Notes under the pieces: model-generated
Database searches by the model: none
Told to the model about the DNA's origin: nothing
What the model saw: only the letters and a program-made list of their open reading frames with translations
Translations under genes and position numbers: made by a program
Assembly (NCBI GenBank): GCA_003439945.1
Contig: QVRM01006416.1
Location: forward strand, 1,036,501-1,100,500
Direction: 5' to 3'
Origin: Dermanyssus gallinae
Taxonomy: Eukaryota > Arthropoda > Arachnida > Mesostigmata > Dermanyssidae
Length of the DNA stretch: 64,000 nucleotides
In this document: positions 60,201 to 64,000 of the stretch, piece after piece
How the letters are laid out: the number at the start of each line of letters is the position of its first letter
How positions within the stretch are numbered: the stretch's first letter is position 1

Positions 60201-63178
60201 CAGCGGCGGCGAGAAGCGGCGGCTGCAACGGGCAGTTTCGTGTCCAGTTTGAACGAGTGAGCGACCACTTCTGTCCGGCCGGCCGCTGCCTTGTGCTCGC
60301 AGCGGCAAGGGACCGCTGTTGCGATGCCCTTACCGCTAACGGTAAGAGGCGGCAAGCGGTCGTTGTCTTCGACGTTGTCTTCGACAGCAGCGGCAGCCCC
60401 GCAGGGACGAAGCTTGCAGCGCGACCAAAGCGTCAACAACGAAGAACGAACCGTGCTGATTCGGCGCCATCAGATCTTCGGCGGCTGCCAACCCGCGACG
60501 ATGCACTAGGATGCACTAAGCTGTCGCGGTGACGTTCTCTTATTGTCGTCGTCGTCGTCTTTATTCTTTGTACTCATGTCCTCGACTTTGTCCTCGTTGT
60601 GGCCAACATGATCTGAGGAGTCCTTCGCTTCTCGTCTTGTGTCTTCGTGTCTCTCTATCACACCCACACCCGGCCCCCTGTCGTCGTCGTCGAACCTTTC
60701 CGACGTCAAAGTTTCTCTTAAATTCGGTGGCGTCCAATTCTGCTAATAATCTGTGATAATCGTCGTCGTCGTCGTCATCGTCGCGGTCGTCGTTGTGTGC
60801 GTGATCGTCATTTTGTCGCGTTCGTTCTCTGTCCGTCTCTCTGGACCCCTGGATCAGCGTCTCGGATACTTTCGTGATCGTCGCGTGTTTGCGCTTGCGT
60901 CCACCTTCATTTTCGCGTCCATTCCCATTCTTCCTCGCTTTTTTCTCCTCTTTCTACACGCTTGTTGTGCACATACACACCATACCGCCACTCCACGCAA
61001 CGCGCTTCGAGCGCCGCTACAAAGTCGCCGGCAGTTTCTCTCATCAACAACCACACCACCCGTCCCATACTGTGCAAATTGCCAAAATCATTGTACGCCG
61101 ACAGTATCACATCGCATCGCATCAAGTGATCGAAATCGCTGTTACACGTAATCGTCTAAATACGCGCCTCACCACCTTGAACCAGGTCGACCTTGAACGT
61201 CCTCTGTCCTCCGGGTTGACCTTTGCGTGCTCAACGATCACTTGATCTTCTCCGTCAGCATCACCAATCATCGCCTCCGACCCAATTACGCTCAATATAG
61301 CAGTCGTGCACAAAACCTCCTGTCGCACTCTCATCATTATCACCTTCACCGTAACTTAACCCCCACTCCCCCCACGGCCACCCCGCGTTCACGCGCCATC
61401 CAGACAGCCAACCAGCCAGCCGGTAAACATCAGTGGCAGTCAAAGAAGCAGAAACGCGCAATAACGGTAGCAAGCGAACACGCAGACAACCATAAGTCTA
61501 CCATCTACCACAAGACAAGAAATGGCCGCTGCTGTAGTAACAGAAGCCGCAAATCACTGGTAGAAGCAATCGCCAAGCTGAAGCCAAACTGAAGTGGCAG
61601 TGAAGGCACCACCTATCGTCATCGTAGCTAATGCGTTCAGCGCTAGCGTTCGCACGGCCAGAGTGATCTGAGCAAGAAAACTGTGCCGTTTGCCCTCGTG
61701 AATATTATCGTGTCCCTTTACTGCTGCTGCCGCTGTTGTTGTTGTTGCGGTTATTGTTGTAATTGTTGCGCTTGTTGTTGTTACGGTTGTTGTTAGCAAT
61801 GACCATGTTGGTAATGGTGACTATTGTGCCGTTGTGTCGCCCGTGTGCGCCACAATCAAGCAAACACAACTGCTAAACGTTTGGATGGACCGTTTGAACA
61901 ACCGTTACAACACCGATTGGTGATTGGTGATTGGATTGGTGATGTATGTAGTTGCACGTGCGCTCACAAGGATTTGCGTTCGAGTTCAACTGACTGAGTT
62001 GAGTTGAGTTGAGTTCTGCTACCAGCTTTGAGGATACCAAATCAACGCTCAACTCACCCATCCATCCGACTTGAGGCCTACGTGGTACTCGCCTCTATTT
62101 GTGACTAACACCGTCATCATCATCATTATCCACATCATTACCATCATCATCATCATCAGCAGCAGCATCAGCGTTCGTATTGCCGTCATCACTGTCGTAG
62201 CATTATCATCACGTATTTTCTACGTTAACGTGCTGTTATTGCGGTTGTTGTTATCGCTGTTGTTGTGGTCGTCGTTGTTGTTGCCGACTTCTTCAATCGC
62301 TGGACGCGGACGGTCGATTTTAGTTTACCCAACAACATAGGTCGGCGTACCTTTGGGCGCGATCGGCTGTTCGGCTCGCAGCGTTGTAACGCGCGTTGAT
62401 TGAGCGACGACGAACGATCGACGAAAGATTGAGGAACGGCACGTGGTTGTGACGTTCCTCTATCCAGCCAGCCATGTTCAGATCGATGACAGTTTGGCGA
62501 GCACCGTATCAGGACGGTCGGGCCGTGTTTTGCGTTGACTACTAGTTAGTCAGAGACTGGATTTGGTTTGTTCGAAGAGTGTCCCGAAGAAAGTCGGCGT
62601 GTGCGTTCTCATCGTCTCTTCTGTGTATATGTATGCTTATTGTATGTGTGTCTCGCCAAGCTCTCCGTGCATGCATGGTGGACTAGAAATCGCGTCGCGT
62701 CTCTTCGTTGTGATTGTCGTTTTTGTTAGCTGCTCATTGTCGTGCAGTGTCTTCGTCATTGTCGTCGTTGTTGTTGTTTTGTACACCTGCACGTTACCTG
62801 TACTGTTCTCAAAAGCGGTGGTGGGGGTCGATTCGTCGTCGTCGTCGTCGTCATTGAGCTATCTAACTGTCTGTACGATAAAGAAGGAGGAGGCTGTAGA
62901 AGAGGCTAGTAGCGTTTCTGCTTTAGTCTCCTTTTGTTGTTCTTCACCTGCTGTGCATTACGGGTTCGGCTCTCGTAAACGGCCCACGTAAGCGCGGCCC
63001 ACTGCCCGACGACCGAATTCCCGACTCTTGTTACGAATTGCGAATCTCTACGCTCTCTCTGTGTGTCAGCGTCTTACCGTTACCGGGTATCTATTGTCGG
63101 CGTGTATCATCTCGGCGCCGCCTTCGTATTGTTCGTTTGCTCTACTCTTCAACGAGGATAGCCGGATACATCGCCAAA
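60201..63178 (+). promoter_or_regulatory. CpG-rich candidate promoter / 5'UTR region
   Basis: High CpG, many CGTCGT and GTT repeats, and CT-rich stretches leading up to the putative start codon at 63179. No coding domain was recognised. That it is the 5' region of the gene on the right is an inference. The long ORFs inside (for example 61227-61592) have no conserved features. Confidence 0.3.
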
Positions 63179-63254
63179 ATGCAACGCAGGATCGCAGGAC
63201 GTCAACACACGCTACTTCCAGTGTTGGTGCTGGTAGCTGCCCTTCATTTACCAG
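63179..63254 (+). CDS. Putative first coding exon with signal peptide (gene continues off window)
   Basis: The ATG in the context CGCCAAAATG starts MQRRIAGRQHTLLPVLVLVAA, a basic N-region and a hydrophobic core that look like a secretory signal peptide. The exon ends CCAG|GTGAGT, a strong donor. The frame runs past the donor only in intron-like sequence. A candidate second exon starts at 63726. The product is therefore a secreted or membrane protein of unknown identity. There is a risk that the combination is chance. Confidence 0.45.
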
Positions 63255-63725
63255 GTGAGTTCGTACTATGCGTACTATCATTGCAACAAACGTTTTTGTT
63301 ACAACTTTGTGTACAAATTGATCTCTGTACGAAGAAACATGGTTGCTACGTGAGAGACGTCCTTTCAGCAGAACGGCTCACTGATATAAATCGAGATCTT
63401 ATACTTATAAAACCACTTCGAATCGGAAATCCTTTTACAGTACAGTATCATTTCTTGAACATGTATGGGTTCTCAGTGAAGTACTGTACCAAGGGGACGA
63501 GAAGTATTGATTTAAAGCATTCACGTTTAGTTTAGCTATCATCAATCAGACCGCGCGTCGATAGAAGCAACTAAGAGCTCTATTTTTGTTAGCACTGCAT
63601 TGCTTTGTCTTGTGATTCTTCCGTGGAATCTACCTCGACAAACCCGGGCAGACTAGTACAGACTGTTGTTTTTTTTAAACTGTTGAACTGCACATAACTG
63701 TCCGAAAAAAATATCGAGAAAACAG

Positions 63726-63850
63726 ACACTGCTAACTATGAGCGTCTTAGCATATTAAGCGATCGGTTGGCTACCTTCTCAGCGGAGTTGGAAAATTCGC
63801 ACTTTGTCGACAAAGTTCTGCAATTTCTGAGAGAGGACCCCAACTTCAAG
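63726..63850 (+). CDS. Candidate second exon of the secreted-protein gene
   Basis: A frame without stops from 63695 reads TANYERLSILSDRLATFSAE, then LENSHFVDKVLQFLREDPNF K. An acceptor-like AAAACAG ends at 63725, and its phase fits exon 63179-63254 exactly (the codon joined is GAC). A donor-like AAG|GTTGAG follows at 63851; otherwise the frame stops at 63887-63889. The sequence is amphipathic and helical. It is faintly like the N-terminal part of nucleobindins, but I would not name it. It could equally be the end of a LINE ORF, because SINE family 2 tail sequence follows at 63953. Confidence 0.3.
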
Positions 63851-63952
63851 GTTGAGATCCTCTTATCAGCTGCTCAAGAATGTACTTGAATGCGACCGGT
63901 CTTCTCTTCCTGGCTAGGGAGTTTGTGGTCTCCGATAGTCTCATTTTATCTA

Positions 63953-64000
63953 CAGCAGGAATGCGAGTGGACTAAAAAATCGGCCATGACATGAACAGCC
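63953..64000 (+). mobile_element. Partial SINE family 2 body at the window edge
   Basis: CAGGAATGCGAGTGGACTAA, then AAAATCGGCCATGA, matches the body of the SINE at 16274 (GAATGCCGGAGTGGATT, AAAATCGACCATGA). The head is absent and the rest lies outside the window. Confidence 0.6.

Noticed and set aside
59611..60308. Q-, N- or T-rich ORFs on both strands
   Set aside because: Translation of the CAA/CGA array; open in five or six frames at once.

Overview
This is animal nuclear DNA. The one complete coding signal is split by GT-AG introns. The rest is mostly non-coding and filled with (AT)n and (GTT)n microsatellites, decayed LINEs, tRNA-derived SINEs, mariner/Tc1-type transposases and Ty3/gypsy pieces. 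The kinesin and the mix of R1-clade, R2-type and mariner elements suggest an arthropod. A parasitiform mite or tick would fit, but that is an impression and not a proof. No prokaryotic features, CRISPR arrays or rRNA were seen.

Layout. 1-3.8 kb: the 3' two thirds of a kinesin-14 gene (KIFC1/Ncd type) on the + strand, with four exons ending at 3240. 4.9-19 kb: (AT)n tracts, an R1-clade LINE remnant (6.1-7.3 kb), an old YADD reverse transcriptase (8.5-9.0 kb), a 563-bp solo LTR (9215-9777) and SINE copies. 19-25 kb: two dead DDE transposases (19.4-19.8 kb minus, 21.3-21.9 kb plus), the C-terminal part of an R2-type LINE with a restriction-like endonuclease (20.1-21.1 kb), and the longest intact reverse transcriptase frame of the window (23.4-24.5 kb, minus). 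25-31 kb: microsatellites, including a (GTA)n-(GTT)n-(GTCGTT)n array near 26.5 kb. 31-36 kb: an R1-clade LINE (minus), a 179-bp foldback element and a Ty3/gypsy pol remnant with an LTR (minus). 38-46 kb: a reverse transcriptase of an unusual type, two adjacent palindromes, an RT fragment with a mutated active site and an APE endonuclease fragment. 48-50 kb: two more LTR copies. 50-56 kb: GTT, CAT and TTTG/TCTG arrays, with an R1-clade 3' end inside the TTTG array. 57-58.7 kb: an RT remnant split by a SINE with clear target-site duplications. 60-63.3 kb: CpG-rich, repeat-rich DNA leading to a probable first coding exon with a signal peptide at 63179, whose gene runs off the right edge.

The host genes here are the kinesin-14 motor, a mitotic spindle protein, and perhaps one secreted protein. 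Everything else is transposon history. The strongest inferences are that the tRNA-derived SINEs moved by LINE-type retrotransposition, that one SINE family may share its tail with the R1-clade LINE, and that an LTR family found at three places belongs to the gypsy element at 34-35.6 kb.
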